A stretch of DNA of 64,000 bases. Source: Rutpela maculata. Taxonomy: Eukaryota > Arthropoda > Insecta > Coleoptera > Cerambycidae. The number at the start of each line of letters is the position of its first letter. Positions within the stretch are counted from its first letter, which is position 1. The stretch is taken from the NCBI GenBank assembly GCA_936432065.2, contig OW386293.2, positions 101,453,795 through 101,517,794 of the forward strand, given 5' to 3'. The position numbers were made by a program, and so were the translations under genes. The notes under the pieces were generated by a model, which saw only the letters and a program-made list of their open reading frames with translations, was not told where the DNA came from and made no database searches. This document shows, piece after piece, positions 9,817 to 22,433 of this stretch.

Positions 9817-12286
9817 TAGTACAGTCACTGAAGGTTTTCATCTCCGATTTCGTCGAACCTCCATCGATTTTCATGAAAATTGGTGAGTAGTTAGAGGATA
9901 CCTCAAGAAACAAAAGTGACATAGTGCCAACTTGCGCTTTTACCCTGGGGGTGGATGCCACCCCTTCTTGGGAGTGGAAATTATTTTATGAAAAATAACC
10001 CCAAGAATCGATAGAGGGACCAATTCTAAGCAAAATTTGCTATATAAAGTTATTAAAATAAATCAATACTTTTTGGGTTATTAAAGATCAAAGATTTTGA
10101 TTTTTCGTCAAAAAAATGCATGTTTTAAAGCGGTTTTTCATAAATAACTCTAAAACTATAAGTTTTTACAAAAAAGTTCTCATTACCAAAATTGAAGCTA
10201 ATAAAAAAACGAATAAATTCCTTCCTTAAAAAACCTTTTAATATTAATTCAAAGTGAGCTATAGGTAATTGAATGTATATTTTTTTTCGGCGAGTACTCA
10301 AATCTAAGTATTCAAGCTTAAATAACGGGAAAACGATGCATTTTATAAAATATACTTACTGAACACTTTTCAAAGTACTCAGAAATACCTATCAAATGAG
10401 CTGTAGAAGAAGTTGCATCAAAATTAAGCAAGTTATGATGAAAATAAGAGGACCCTTTCGAATTTTTTAGGAAAAAGTGAAAAATAAAACCTACGCCATT
10501 TCCACAAAAATTAAAATTTATAGTAATCCCTATAAGACTTTCTTTATTTTAGCATAAGTAATGACTTTAAAAATTTTGACCGGTTTAGAATGCATATTTT
10601 TGAAAAAAAATATGATTTAAAAAAATCAGAATTTTTCAAATTTTCGTAAATTTCATTTTCTTTTGATAATAACTCCAAAAATACTCGATATATGTAAAAA
10701 ATAATAGAGAACGAAATTTGAGTTTTTTTTTAACGAAGATTTTAGTTTTTTTTTTATTTTTGTAGGATAAAAAATAACCGAGATAGAAACGTTTAAAACC
10801 TAAATTTTACTGCGAGAACCATGTAACCGAGGCCTTTTAAACTTTTATCCTTTAAAAAATAAGGGTTTTAAAAGATTAAATTTAATACGATCTTATAGCC
10901 CTTGAAATTACCTTGATGATGATTTTTGGATGAACCTGATATCATAAAAATTAACGGAGTTATTGTAAAAAAACCAATAACATTTTTTTTTGGAAAAATT
11001 TTTTGAGCAGAGATTTTGTATGCATATATAGGAAAAAAGATAGATAGTAAGAAGAAAAAATAAGGGTTTTAAAAGATTAAATTTAATACGATCTTATAGC
11101 CCTTGAAATTACCTTGATGATGATTTTTGGATGAACCTGATATCATAATAATTAACGGAGTTATTGTAAAAAAACCAATAACATTTTTTTTGGAAAAATT
11201 TTTTGAGCAGAGATTTTGTATGCAATATAGGAAAAAAGATAGATAGTAAGAAGTAGACGTGTCGATAGGTACATGCTCACAAAATATACATGTGTGAGTG
11301 TGTGTATGTTTCTTTTGAAGATAGAAAAAGTGAAAGGAATTCTGAACATCTGCTCGAAAACATAGTGGGGCTTTCTAGTATGCTGTGTGTCTATTGAATA
11401 TTATTTAAATAAAAAATGAATAAACTTTTCATATATTTTAATATTTATTTTAATACATTTTCCTCTTAATTAATAAATTAAATTTTTATGTCACATAAGC
11501 ACTGAAAAAATTGTTTCCAACGTTAAATTATGCTTTTTCATCAATTTGTGCACGAAGGGTAGTTTGGGGAATGTGGAAAGAATAATATTAATAAAGTTTG
11601 AAATATATTAATAACTTTTATCATAAGTAATAAAAAAGATTCTAAATAATTAAAGCTATTAAAGCTGATAAAAAAAAATTCCATTATTTTTATGACAAGT
11701 GGTAGTTTTTAAGGGTGAAAAATTTCGCAATAAATAAATAATTACTTTAATACTCAGTAAATGAGATTTCAATTCAGTAATGTATTATTCAAATGATTAA
11801 AGTTTCTTGAAACCAATTTTTTCAATGATTCTGCATTAAGGGGGTGGTTTTTAAGGGTTGAAATTTCACAGTCAACCAAAAATTATATCATAAACATTAA
11901 ACAAACCGTTTGTGTAATGTTAATATGCGATTTCATATTTCAGAAATACAAAAAATGATTTTTTCATGATTTTCGATTTAAGAGGTGGTTGCTAAAAGGG
12001 TTGAAAAATTAATTAAAAGCATAAATCATACATATAAGTGTTGAAAAATATTTATTTTATCTAATTAAACGAGATTACTTACGCCAGAATGCTTAAATCT
12101 GCATTTTTTCCCATTTTTAACAAAAGGGGTGGATTTCACCCCAAAAATGCAAAAAGCGCAAGTCGAGCATATGTCACTTTTGAAGTTGAGGGTAAAATAT
12201 ACTCAATCCCAAATTTTCATGCAAATCAATGGAGGTTCACCGAAATCGGAGGTAATAGTTGATTTTTACCTTCATTCACTGTACTA
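9817..12286. mobile_element. 2.47-kb non-coding element with TTA target duplication
   Basis: Ends are TAGTACAGTCACTGAAGG and CCTTCATTCACTGTACTA. TTA flanks both sides (9814-9816 and 12287-12289). Imperfect terminal arms of about 170 bp are present (9817-9990 and 12110-12286). The left arm of the host palindrome shows the unoccupied site with one TTA near 5920. A 3-bp TTA/TAA duplication is usual for PIF/Harbinger, so that is the best guess. There is no ORF of note, so it would be non-autonomous. Confidence 0.65.
10854..11253. repeat. Two-copy tandem duplication, period 201 bp
   Basis: 10854-11054 and 11055-11253 are nearly identical, both starting aaaaaataagggttttaaaa and ending agatagatagtaagaag. 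They differ only by a few substitutions and 1-2-base indels. This is a recent tandem duplication inside the TTA-flanked element. Confidence 0.9.
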
Positions 12287-12486
12287 TTAATTTTTTACTC
12301 ATTTTTGCGGTAATTATAGATATAGCACCTTCATCACTGATACCGTCTAAGCTATCATGGGAAAAAATCCAGCTTTATGCAAATGATTTCACGATAACTG
12401 TCGCTACCTCCCTGGCTATAAATTGCCGGTGCCTGCCAGCGAGTATAAAGGTGCCCGCGCCCGCTCCCTATTGACGGAATCATGTA

Positions 12487-12900
12487 CTATGACGTAATCG
12501 AGCCTCAGCCCAGATGATCGCAGCATTTTGAACTTGGAGGGACCATAACTTTTTTATTTATAGAGATAATTTATAAAAAAATTACAGATATTTTTTTGAT
12601 TTTTACGACTATTTATTACGAGAAAATGAGAAAAATGGAAACCTCCTAGTTGTTTTTATTCCGTGTTGTTCATTCGTATATCTCTGTACTATTCTTTTAT
12701 GTAATTATTTCGTATTATATATGTATATTTTGTATTTTTTATTTTATAGTGTTGACTATTTATACCTTGAATGTTTTTATGCTAATATTGATCGTTTGAC
12801 GTGTCCCATATCATTTTTGTATGATCTAATGGACAATAAAATTATTATTATTATTATTATTATTATGAAACATCTTCAACTCTACTCGATATTTTTGTGC
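12487..12900 (+). repeat. AT-rich tail ending in (ATT)n microsatellite
   Basis: Sequence up to gatctaatggacaataaaa is followed by an ATT/TAT microsatellite at about 12838-12866. Many insect LINE 3' ends look like this, so it may be a severely 5'-truncated LINE tail. No coding part is attached, and the assignment is tentative. Confidence 0.4.
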
Positions 12901-13137
12901 AGAGGGGATGCCTATTTGACGTGCTCGGGTTCCCTTCGTATCCCTGGTGCACGTCTCAGAAAGAAAAAGACAATCCAGGAACGCCGGCTCTCGGCTATCT
13001 ACTTCTTAAGAGAATTTTCGTGGTTCATCTTACCTTGAGGCTTTCAAAGAAAAGTACACACTTCATAACTACTACCTGTTACACAATTTGTACTGGAAAA
13101 AGGAGAGTTTATAATAAAAAGTTGAAATTAGGGGCGC

Positions 13138-13272
13138 CACAGCCCAATAAACTTTGTTTTATAATTGTCATTTCCACAACAATTTTGTTTTATTGCTATT
13201 TTATTACACTTATAAAACTGCAATAAAACAAAATAGTTGTATAACATTTAAGTTTTACTTGTTGGGCTGCAG
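13138..13272. mobile_element. Short palindromic MITE
   Basis: A 135-bp near-palindrome runs from ccacagcccaataaact to its counterpart agttttacttgttgggctgcag (last bases at 13272), with an internal caattttgttttattgc pairing with gcaataaaacaaaatagttg. It has no coding capacity. It is the size of a miniature inverted-repeat element, and no clear target duplication was found. Confidence 0.6.
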
Positions 13273-13899
13273 CATTTAGTTTAATTTAAATTACCCCCTC
13301 TTTCCACGACAAAACTCCCACAGGTAAATCCAGAAAGGTGATTAATAAGATGATAGATAAAAATGTAAAAAAAAATAATAAGATAAAAATTTATTTAAAA
13401 TTTTGAAATGTGTCTGTACGACCGTGAGCAATAATATAAAATTGACATTAACCATTTTCTACAAATTGAAATTCTTAGAAATTTAAATTATTGTTTAAAC
13501 AAAAAAATTCATGAATCTTAATAAACTAATGTTTAATAAAAAATACAAATTAGAGAATACAAGAAGTTAACACTCTCATCTGTTATTCATATAGGAAATA
13601 GTTTTTATGAAAGATAACATGTAGGCTAATAGATCGCGCCTGACATGACATTTAATTTGAAAATATTTAATCAAATTTTTTTTTGTCAGGCGAAATCGAA
13701 ATTTTGTCTTTAAACGTATATAACAGCGAAACCATGAATCCTACAGGAATTTGTCAAGAAAGCAAATTCATTATCGTTTTATAATCTTTCTAATAGATCC
13801 CTTCCAGTTTTTTTATAGAGCCAACGTATGTCTAGATATTCGCAAGAGATGAGAAAAAAACACGTTTCCTTGGAAAATGTAAATTTCCAGTTGTATCGC

Positions 13900-14420
13900 T
13901 CCTAGCGTCCTTATTTTTGTCGTAGGGCAAAAAATAAAAAAGAGACTTGTGGCTTATTAAATTCTTTACAAATTAGATAGGTCATGGTTTTTGCCGTAGG
14001 AGCCACCGTTTACGAGTTAGGGATGATTTAAGTAAAAAAAAGTGCAAGACACCACCATCTTAAAAGGCCCGCCGGGCCCAACCCAAGAGTCACAGTAAAA
14101 ATTTGGAACGCGGCAAAACGTTTCTCACATTATGTAGTTTTCCTTTGGGAGTTTTTATTTTTGAGCTATCTCTCACGGATTCCGAGTTACGGGCGAAAAA
14201 CCGTTTTCAGAGGTGCGCTATCCGAAGGGAAATTTTCGTCGAAAACCCGACATCTAAATATATTTTCAAAAATACGATGCCGCGACGCCCGTATCATGTC
14301 GATACGGAAAGAGGAAGACTTGTAGTTGATCCGCATCGTAAATCGCACGCCGAAATTCGAAAATTCGGCCCGGCACGAACGAATCAAAATTGACATTTTT
14401 GGCATTTTTCGTTTGACGTT
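13900..14420 (+). repeat. Diverged fragment of the 5.7-12.5 kb fold-back family
   Basis: It shares gccgtaggagcca-type words, the aaagaggaag block and the cgaaattcgaaaattcggc / cggcacgaacgaatcaaaa block with 9360-9790. ORFs of 79-96 codons here overlap on both strands, have no motifs, and follow the repeat rather than a gene. Confidence 0.5.
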
Positions 14421-16470
14421 TCTCAATATATCCCAATATACCAGCAGTTCTCAAACAATATTTTTTTAAAATTTCGAAATTTTTTTTCTCTCCAAAACTA
14501 TGGGCTTTAGAAACCATGTTATTGTTTGTCTACTTATTCCTAACCACCACTTTTTTTTAATGACATGAAACTAATTGCACCCTGTATAATGCAAATCGCT
14601 CTTAATGGCCGTAGTAAACAATCAAAGTAAAACTCTAATCAAAACAAAATTAGCTTTATTGATATGGTTTACAGTTATAATAACCATCCAAACATGGACG
14701 ATATATTTTATATTTTCAATAATTATAATAAATATAATATACACATTTTATAATAGGTATTAGCTAGGTTTAGTAGATTTTTCACGAAAAATTCTTTTGT
14801 AATGAATCGTTGCTTAATAAATTAATTAAATGAAAACATTGGTGTCTATTTCTAACAATTTTTTTCATTTTGTTGGCGACTAGTTTCGTAACTATTAAAA
14901 TTTCTCTTCACATTATCAGGCCAACCAGACTACGACTAATGTAAACTTTAAATTACATAGTAGAATAATAAATTTAAAAAAATGTCCATATAATAAGTCA
15001 CTATAGGAATGTCAAAATTATGCCAACTGAATATCAAAATTATGGAACAAATATGGCAACAATGTGTATAAAGTATTTTTACTTGTTCAAAAATTTGAAA
15101 AAACTGTAGTGATTTTTCTTTTAATTTTAAATAAGTAAAGAAAAATATCAAACATTTTTGCCATATCTGTATTATATTTTTTTTACATTAACTTTTCTTC
15201 ATATTCCAACACAATTATAAATTTAACTTATTATTTCACCATGTAATTTTACATGTGTTTCGAAAATATTGTTCCTCATCACTATAAGCTGCGCAGCGCT
15301 GAAGAGGAACACAAATTCCGAAACATACCTCCGTAGCTGCTTCGTTGTTTCTTCTTTAGCGTATATCACGCGACTTCCTTTCTTGTATTTATTACATTAA
15401 CCCTACGATCTCCCGCCTATAACAATGGCATACGACACTGGTCGCGTACGAAATAAAAAATTTAGTGAGCCGTAGACACCACCTACTTTCATTTAAATAT
15501 GGAAAACTCACTTGTGATTGATCTTCCGTTATTAATAGTTATTTATATAAAAGGCCTTATTTAATAAATACATTTTCGACAAAAATTTGATATCAAAGCT
15601 CACGCATCTACGATAATTACTTGTTAAAAAGAGTGTGTATGGATTTCAAATTAATATTTCTAATGTATCTATGCAACGACGCAGGATCCAAAATTCGTTG
15701 TGGTAGATAATTTTAATATATTTATTTTCATGTTGGGACGATTGTCATATATTTAATTAAACAATTTTTAATTCGTATTAAAACAGTAGTCACATCTGAA
15801 TAATGTAGAGAAATCTGAACATCGAGCATGATACTATTCATAGTAACATGAACATAGAGTATATGGAAATAACAAAACGTTTTTAGTGGAACTAAAACTT
15901 CTGTTTTGATGTGAAAATTATGATGTTTGTCTTGAATGTCCCCAAAAGCTTTGAGCTGACGTCGCCAAGGTATTGTTTGGAAAAAACTTTGATGAAGCCA
16001 TACGCCTACATGACAGATGGCGTAACGCTGTCAAACTAGAACAATGCATAGAGCATCAAGACGTGAATAAGAAGAATATAGGTAAAATCTTACAATATGC
16101 TCACGCAAATTCCTCTGTTACAATTTACAACATAGCAGAACAATATTTCCCTGTAGTAATTTCGATATTTTCACTTTGACCAAAACCTTGCAATACACTC
16201 AAGGAGAATCTCCTAGTTTCTGTATAGTCTGACAATAGACTGGACATTTCCCTACTCAAAAATACATAACATCAACAACAACTTCTATGGGTCGGATGCA
16301 TTGACGCCAGTTTCTGAAACCTCAAGAAAAACACACAGCTGCTATCGAGCGATTCGCCGATTTAAAGTTTTTCTTTAAACAGAATCTTGCTATGTTTGTG
16401 CCCCTAAAAACTTAATGTTCGTTTACACAGACCCACAAAAAAAGGGCTATTTTTTTATCAGAACCATCAG
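14420..16470. other. No recognised gene; one small hairpin
   Basis: An imperfect stem at 15257-15331 pairs tgtttcgaaaatattgttcc with ggaacacaaattccgaaaca around ctgcgcagcg. A 68-codon frame at 15973-16179 (+) has protein-like composition (RLHDRWRNAVKLEQCIEHQD) but no family that I recognise. It could be a fragment of an unrecognised transposon gene. Confidence 0.4.
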
Positions 16471-16474
16471 AACC

Positions 16475-16838
16475 ATGAAAAAATCTACCGCATCAGTTTT
16501 TGTATAACATCCCTTTCATCCCCTAAAAAGGGCAAAAAAAGGTCTTGTCCTAAGATTCTGATGTAACTTTTCTAAAGTACCTTGACGCGCTGAAGCTAAT
16601 TTTGGACAAAAATAAAATTATGTCATGTCAGTTTCCCTCTTCCACCTCTAGGAAATAAAAGGGGGTTGTAGAGGGAAACTGACACGATAGATAAAATTTT
16701 TATTGTCCAAAATTGGCTTCAGCGCGTCAAAATACTTGAGAAAAGTTAGATTAGAACCTTAGAACCTGACCTTTTTTGCCCTTTATGGGGAATAAAAGGA
16801 GAGATAGACAAAAACTGATGAGGTAGATTTTTTTTTAA
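16475..16838. mobile_element. Fold-back MITE, arms about 180 bp
   Basis: Arms 16475-16655 and 16660-16838 are reverse complements with substitutions. Paired words include aaatctaccgcatcagtttt and gacgcgctgaagc. The centre lies in the ccacctctaggaaat region near 16655. There are no ORFs. Confidence 0.75.
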
Positions 16839-17348
16839 TATCAAAATCGATTTCAGCATGTCAAAAAATATAGGATAAGATGGTTCATCTGATCAAAAGC
16901 GGCCTGTGCTATTTAACATCTACAACTGTTCTTAATATTTTTTATGTCGTCCATTTTGTTCTTCACGATGTCGGTTAGTTCGTATTGTAAGGAATCATTT
17001 TATGATGTAGAGGTTAGGAAAAAGTTGCTGCTATCCTTATATTTTGTGAAAAGAAGACTTCAGTACAAATATTGATGTATTTTGAAATATTACACATGGG
17101 AATACTGCGAATTACTTGATTTTTAAGGAAAGTATATAGACAACAGATGAGTTCAAGGCATTCAAAAGTCTTGAGGCTTACAACAAATTTGTTTGTGGTT
17201 GGGCGAAACAAGTCCTCTTCAAGAAAACGGGAGAGAAGCTTGTTGGAATTCATTATCAATAATCATTTTTCCTTATGTGATTGCCTAATTAAATTTTGCT
17301 TTATGAATAATTGCTAACGTATAAATTCATTTTTCAGGTTATTAACTA

Positions 17349-18270
17349 TTACACTCAAAGAAATAGTATGGGTAAATTCAACAAAAAAAAATGGTTAACT
17401 AACAATATCGTTAATTTTGTTAAACCAAACTATATCGATGGTATTTTTAAACAAGAGGTGATTGTTATTTTAATTAATAAAAAGTTGTCGTACAACAAAA
17501 CAAACATTAACTTAAAAAATAGATGAATAAGACTATTATTTTGTTCGTCTCACTATTATTTTGTTGAATTCTGTCAAATTAAACTAGATAATAATAGTAT
17601 ATTTTATTTTTAACTATTATCGAATTGTAATTCTAACCCAGTATCAATTCGCTGTATTACTGTACTTGGTAGACAAACCAATATTATTGTCGTCTTCTAG
17701 AAGTTCTAAAAGAATTACCATAAAATTTGCTTGCTTACCACGTAGTCTATTACAGAAATTATTCCCAGATGACGCCACATACAAATCACTGACAATAATC
17801 AATCATGCATTATCTTATACTCTTATGAATTTATAGAAAATTAATAACATGTTTGCAATGTTCAAATTCTCTCAGGGATCATCGATATATTTGGATGGAT
17901 CTTATAAACGATATCTAATCTTTGGTTTGGGTGGTCTGATGTCTCAATACTGAGATTTTGGCTAACCAAAAAAAACTTCATCATACAATAAAGTGTAGAT
18001 CAACCTAAAAATTACTTAGTGAACAAAAAACAAAGTCGTTGTACTATTTAATTGTAGGCCAAATTGAAAATGGTTAGTGAACATAAAAAAATGTCATTGT
18101 ACTATTTAATTTGTTACAAGAAGATATGATTATTAAACTACTGTTTGTTTACGAAAACAAATAAAGTTGTATGACTATTCTTTTCTGATTGATTTAACTA
18201 TGAAACTAGATAGGCGCGATTTCATATGCTCTTTTTGGTTGAATTTACCTATCATTTTCTTTGAGTGTAA
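17349..18270. mobile_element. Element with TTACACTCAAAG termini
   Basis: A perfect 12-bp end TTACACTCAAAG / CTTTGAGTGTAA extends as an imperfect inverted repeat (ggtaaattcaac). The 920-bp interior has no recognisable protein. The 71-codon frame at 17311-17526 crosses the element boundary and is not a gene. No clear target duplication was seen. Confidence 0.55.
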
Positions 18271-19104
18271 CATTATCAACAAAAGCCATTAATTTGTTGG
18301 ATTATTGCCGATCCAGATGATTTCTCAGTGCTCATTGTGATTATGTTACTAGTCTAGGCAAAATATATTAATAAATTATTAAAACATTACCCAGTGACAA
18401 GAAATCTTTCCTTTTAAATTTTTAGCAGTTGGCCCCCCATCTTGGACTTAGACTCTAAAAACCATTGCAATGTCCGTAAAAACTTTTTAATCGTATCTTA
18501 TTAATGCTATATAACGTTTCTAACATGTATTTTATTATTTTATGTAGGTCAATTGTTAACTATATCTTGTATTTTATTAAATATTATGTTTTATTTATCA
18601 CTTCTTAGCAGTAAATTGAAATAGTCGATTACGTTGGACTTGCATATACATGAATCGAACTGAAAGCAAAATTAAATATATCTGCTAAATATCCAGTTAT
18701 TTAGTATCCAAGGTTCCGTTAGTACTCAAACTCCTGTGAAATCATTTCTTTTAATTGCTTGCAGTCAGTTGGAGACTTAATCATAACTTCTGTTTGTAAA
18801 TCGAGGTTATATTATATTATAAAAACTATATATAACGTTGTCTCGGATTGTCACACTTTCACAATTAATAACGTGGCATTTTAAAAACGTGTACATAAAA
18901 ACATTAATATTATGAAAAGTCCAATCAGTCGTCATTTTGGTTTTTCCTAGACTCTGAGAACCGCAGATCTGTCAAACGTTATGACGTCATACACACGCAA
19001 CTGATCACACAGTTAAGTTGTTTTGTGCCTCGGCCTTTATGCCAAAAAAAAAAAAAAAAAAAGTTGTTTTGTAAACACTTATTGTCGTGTTGTCTCAGTC
19101 ATAC
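18271..19104. other. AT-rich stretch, poly(A) tract
   Basis: No gene is recognised. A run of about 19 A follows gcctttatgcc at 19042-19060 and could mark the 3' end of a short retroposed sequence, but no Pol III box was found beside it. Confidence 0.4.
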
Positions 19105-21025
19105 TACTACCAAAATTAACGCACCACCCACAATTTACCATGATTTTGAAGTTGTTTTTTTAAAACAACTTGTTCGCTTTTATTATTTTTGTTTTGTAGG
19201 TTAACTCTTTTGTAAAGTAAAACCATGCTGATTTTACAGCGCGTAATAATAAAACTATGTTTTTTTCAAAAATTCAAGTCACTGTGAGAATAAGTTCAGG
19301 CCGAACACTGTACTGTAGCTTCAACTTTTCTTAACATTTTCGTTTTCGGTACATTTATTATCTTTGTTATTAGGGGGATATATCGAATGGAAAAAAAAAC
19401 CAAAATTGTTGTTTTTTATATGCCATTTTTTACTATTTAACCGATTGGAATTAACTTGGCTCCATTAGATAAGCATCTTAGTAGGCTACAAGACCTATAT
19501 ATCAAAATGGCAAATATGAAAAAACCAAAATGGCGAAATTATTCTATATTCTATATTCTGTATGGATTTTTTTTAACGAGCTACCTAATGACATATTCTA
19601 CTATAATAAATGCTTCTCTTTGTCTTAAGACCAGAATGGACTAAATCAGTCGGTTGGTTACGGAGTTAAGATCAATTAAAAAATGCTAGTGAATGCTATT
19701 GAAAAGTATACAGGGTGTCCCACTTAAAATTCCCGGCGCTATTTTCTCGATAACCAAAAGCGATATTTCAATTCTGTAAAACTAGAATATATAAATGATT
19801 TCAGTTTTGAGTAAAAATCGTTATTTTACACATTGAGGTATAGATGGCGTTGTGATGCAAAGAAATTTTTCGATCGCAGGAACGATGAAATGAGTTGCAT
19901 GAGATGGAGAATTATATTCTAAGCAACTTTTTTAATATGAACAATTTTCGGAAAATCACTGGTTTTCGAGATATTTGAACTTCAATGTAATTTTTCAAGT
20001 AACAAAAATTCCATTTTTTTTCATGTCTACAATTTATAATGTAAAATTTAGTAGAACATACAACATAAACATGACGCAAAAATTAGACAATACGCAATAA
20101 ACAAAAATGTCAAAATCTTTAATTTCCAAATAGCAGTTACTGCCCCAATGTTTTACTTGAAAAAAAAAATATATTTTGTGTTTTGAAACAAACGTTTCAT
20201 TACCATCTAAATGAACCTGATTCACTATGAAAAATGTCCCAAATGTATTTTAAAAAGTTATGAGGATTTTTATATTCTAAAAAATTATATTGAAGTTCAA
20301 ATCTCGAGAACCAGTGATTTTTCGAAAATTGTTCGTATCATAAAAGTTGCTCAGAATATAATTCTCCATCTAATGCAACTCATTTCATCGTTCCTGCGAT
20401 TGAAAAATTTCTTTGCATCACAACGCCATCTATACCCTAATGTGTAAAATAACGATTTTTACTCAAAACTGAAGTCATTTATATATTCTAGTAGATACCT
20501 TTTACAGAATTCAAATATCGCTTTTGGTTATTGAGAAAATGGCGTCGGGAGTTTTAAGTGGGACACCCTGTATATTGGAAATTCTTTAGTAGGTAGTTAT
20601 GGAAAACAAGTAATGAATCATAATGCCATTAGTCTGTTATGCGTGCGTGGGATCGGTTAAGATGCAAAAAAGTATATCCAAAAAAAACAAACATTTTAGA
20701 TTTTTTTTTCGGCTTGGCATATCTCCCTTAATAGCACAAAAATCGAAATGTTAGGAAAGAATGTGGCTACAATTGGATATAAATTTTGCTGCCGGTGGTA
20801 TCCACAGGGTGCTTTCAATTTTTAGGATAAAAAAATATGGCTTTATCGTTGGACCATGTATTTAATAAAAAATATTTTTTTTACATTAAATCCGCAGGGC
20901 TTTACACTCAGAGGAGTTAACTTACAAAACAAAACAAGAATAATTATAATTGTACGAACGATTTAGAAAAAAATGAACTTCAAAATATGGAAAATTTTCG
21001 ATGGTGCGTTAATTTTGTTCATCCG
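19105..21025. mobile_element. Outer fold-back element hosting a second fold-back
   Basis: 19105-19450 pairs in reverse complement with about 20640-21025. Paired words include caaaattaacgcacca, ttttgttttgta(g/a)gttaactc and aagggagatat-like sequence. The middle is occupied by the TATA-flanked fold-back 19711-20570. There is no coding sequence. Confidence 0.65.
19711..20570. mobile_element. 860-bp fold-back with CAGGGTGTCCCA ends and TATA flanks
   Basis: It starts CAGGGTGTCCCACTTAAAA and ends with the complement, with TATA on both sides (19707-19710 and 20571-20574). Arms extend about 300 bp with few differences. Termini and flanks are like those at 53536-54370 and 56925-59478, and the last of these carries a Tc1/mariner-type transposase. 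It is therefore probably a non-autonomous relative using TA targets. Confidence 0.8.
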
Positions 21026-22430
21026 TGTATATTTCGTTCTTTCCCATCTTTGACAATGGTGTAATGAGCCATAGGTAAAACAAGTCGAATATACCTTCTA
21101 TTTACAAATCTTAAATGTCATCATATCTAATGGACACATGTTTGAGCACCTACTAAAACAGAAGTGTTAGTGTTCCTTATTATTTTATCTTTCTAGTGTT
21201 TTGTCATACCATACCATAAAAGAACAATTTTTTTTTGTATGGAGATCTGTGAACCGAAATTTTCCGACTTTTATGTTAAAAATTTATTGATATAACTTTT
21301 GGAAACTGGATCTGTTTACAATAAAAACCTACTTTTCCTAATAAATGTATACAGTGCAGAAGATCAGATTGAATATATAATATAGTCTATGAGATGTGCG
21401 ACCGTCTTACAAACAGATCTAAATCCATTTGAAAAAAAAGGGTTTGCATTAAGATTTCGTCCAAAGCGACGAGTAATGATGTAGATATTGAATTTCATTT
21501 TTCGTGAAAAATCTAATATAAAACTTTGGAACTCTTAATATAAAATAGTATAAAGTAAGAGCCATGTATTTTGACCAACAAAACATTTCTTATTTAATTT
21601 ACATATAAATTGTTTCTTTATTTGACACTTTCTTTTAAAACGTCAACATCAATATACTTTTTTGTTTTTTTGGTCAAAATTAGTGCATAGGACAGGTTCA
21701 GTCAATGTTGCTCCCCTGACAAACCTGTCAGCGAATTGCGGAATGAAGAATGGTACTTTTTGCTTCTTATTGAAATCATAGCCTAGTATGTGCTCCTTTC
21801 CTAACAGTTCTAAACGCTACAGTTGATACTCCAGAAAAATGAAAAAAATGTGTTAGGTACTCATTGTTAATAACCAGATTGTTTCGGAACAACAACTAGA
21901 ACAAAACTGGGTCTAACTATAATAATATGTTTAAAATATCCAGAGGACATAAATAATAATTTTAATATAATTTGTCATGTATGACACATCATTTTGTTCA
22001 TTTTGAAATATTTCATGCAACACTAATTCTAAAACAATGATACAAGGTCTGCCTTTAGAACCGATAACCTTACTATTTGTTATTTTTATACCAAAATTTT
22101 AATGCATATAATAAATATACTATTCAACACATAAATGGTCGACTAAGAATTTACGTAATTTTTATGTTATATTTCTGAGAGAAATGAATCGCCTTCCACT
22201 TCTTCCAGTGTGAATCACACACTCTTCATATAAAACATCTTTGCACTCAAAGTCCCGAGGGTGCCTACTGGATACCCATCGATTAAAGAAATTTCTTCAA
22301 TGTTGATATTAAGAAGTAAGGTTTAATATTAATACATTATAGTGACATTTTCTTTTTTGACGGTTCAGTATTATTAATTTTTTATTAATTTCGTATATTT
22401 TAATTTGAAAATTTTTCAGGAAAATTAACT
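21026..22430. other. No recognised gene
   Basis: AT-rich sequence with no ORF above about 60 codons and no long inverted repeat that I could see. It directly precedes the CXC-family core fragment, so part of it may be decayed upstream sequence of that element. Confidence 0.4.
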
Positions 22431-22433
22431 TGT

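Larger units (their letters stand above)
5700..12480. mobile_element. Large composite fold-back element
   Basis: The left arm (about 5820-6590) pairs in reverse complement with a right arm now scattered over 7568-7803, 9181-9513, 9742-9816 and 12287-12430. The right arm was split by a piggyBac element and a TTA-flanked element. Its 9514-9741 segment has no counterpart on the left. Outermost similarity (gacgtcacagtac at 5732-5744 against the complement near 12490) suggests termini close to 5700 and 12500. The spacer 6590-7567 has no recognisable gene. A diverged relative lies at 13900-14420. The superfamily is unknown. Confidence 0.7.

Noticed and set aside
12838..12866. CRISPR-like or telomeric array
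   Set aside because: Simple ATT microsatellite; no spacer structure and not a telomere unit.
14103..14517. Three overlapping ORFs of 79-96 codons on both strands
   Set aside because: Follow a non-coding repeat shared with 9540-9790; no conserved residues beyond DNA similarity.
20034..20447. 63- and 78-codon ORFs inside the fold-back at 19.7-20.6 kb
   Set aside because: Lie in arm or loop sequence, with no motif, and are not conserved between the two arms.
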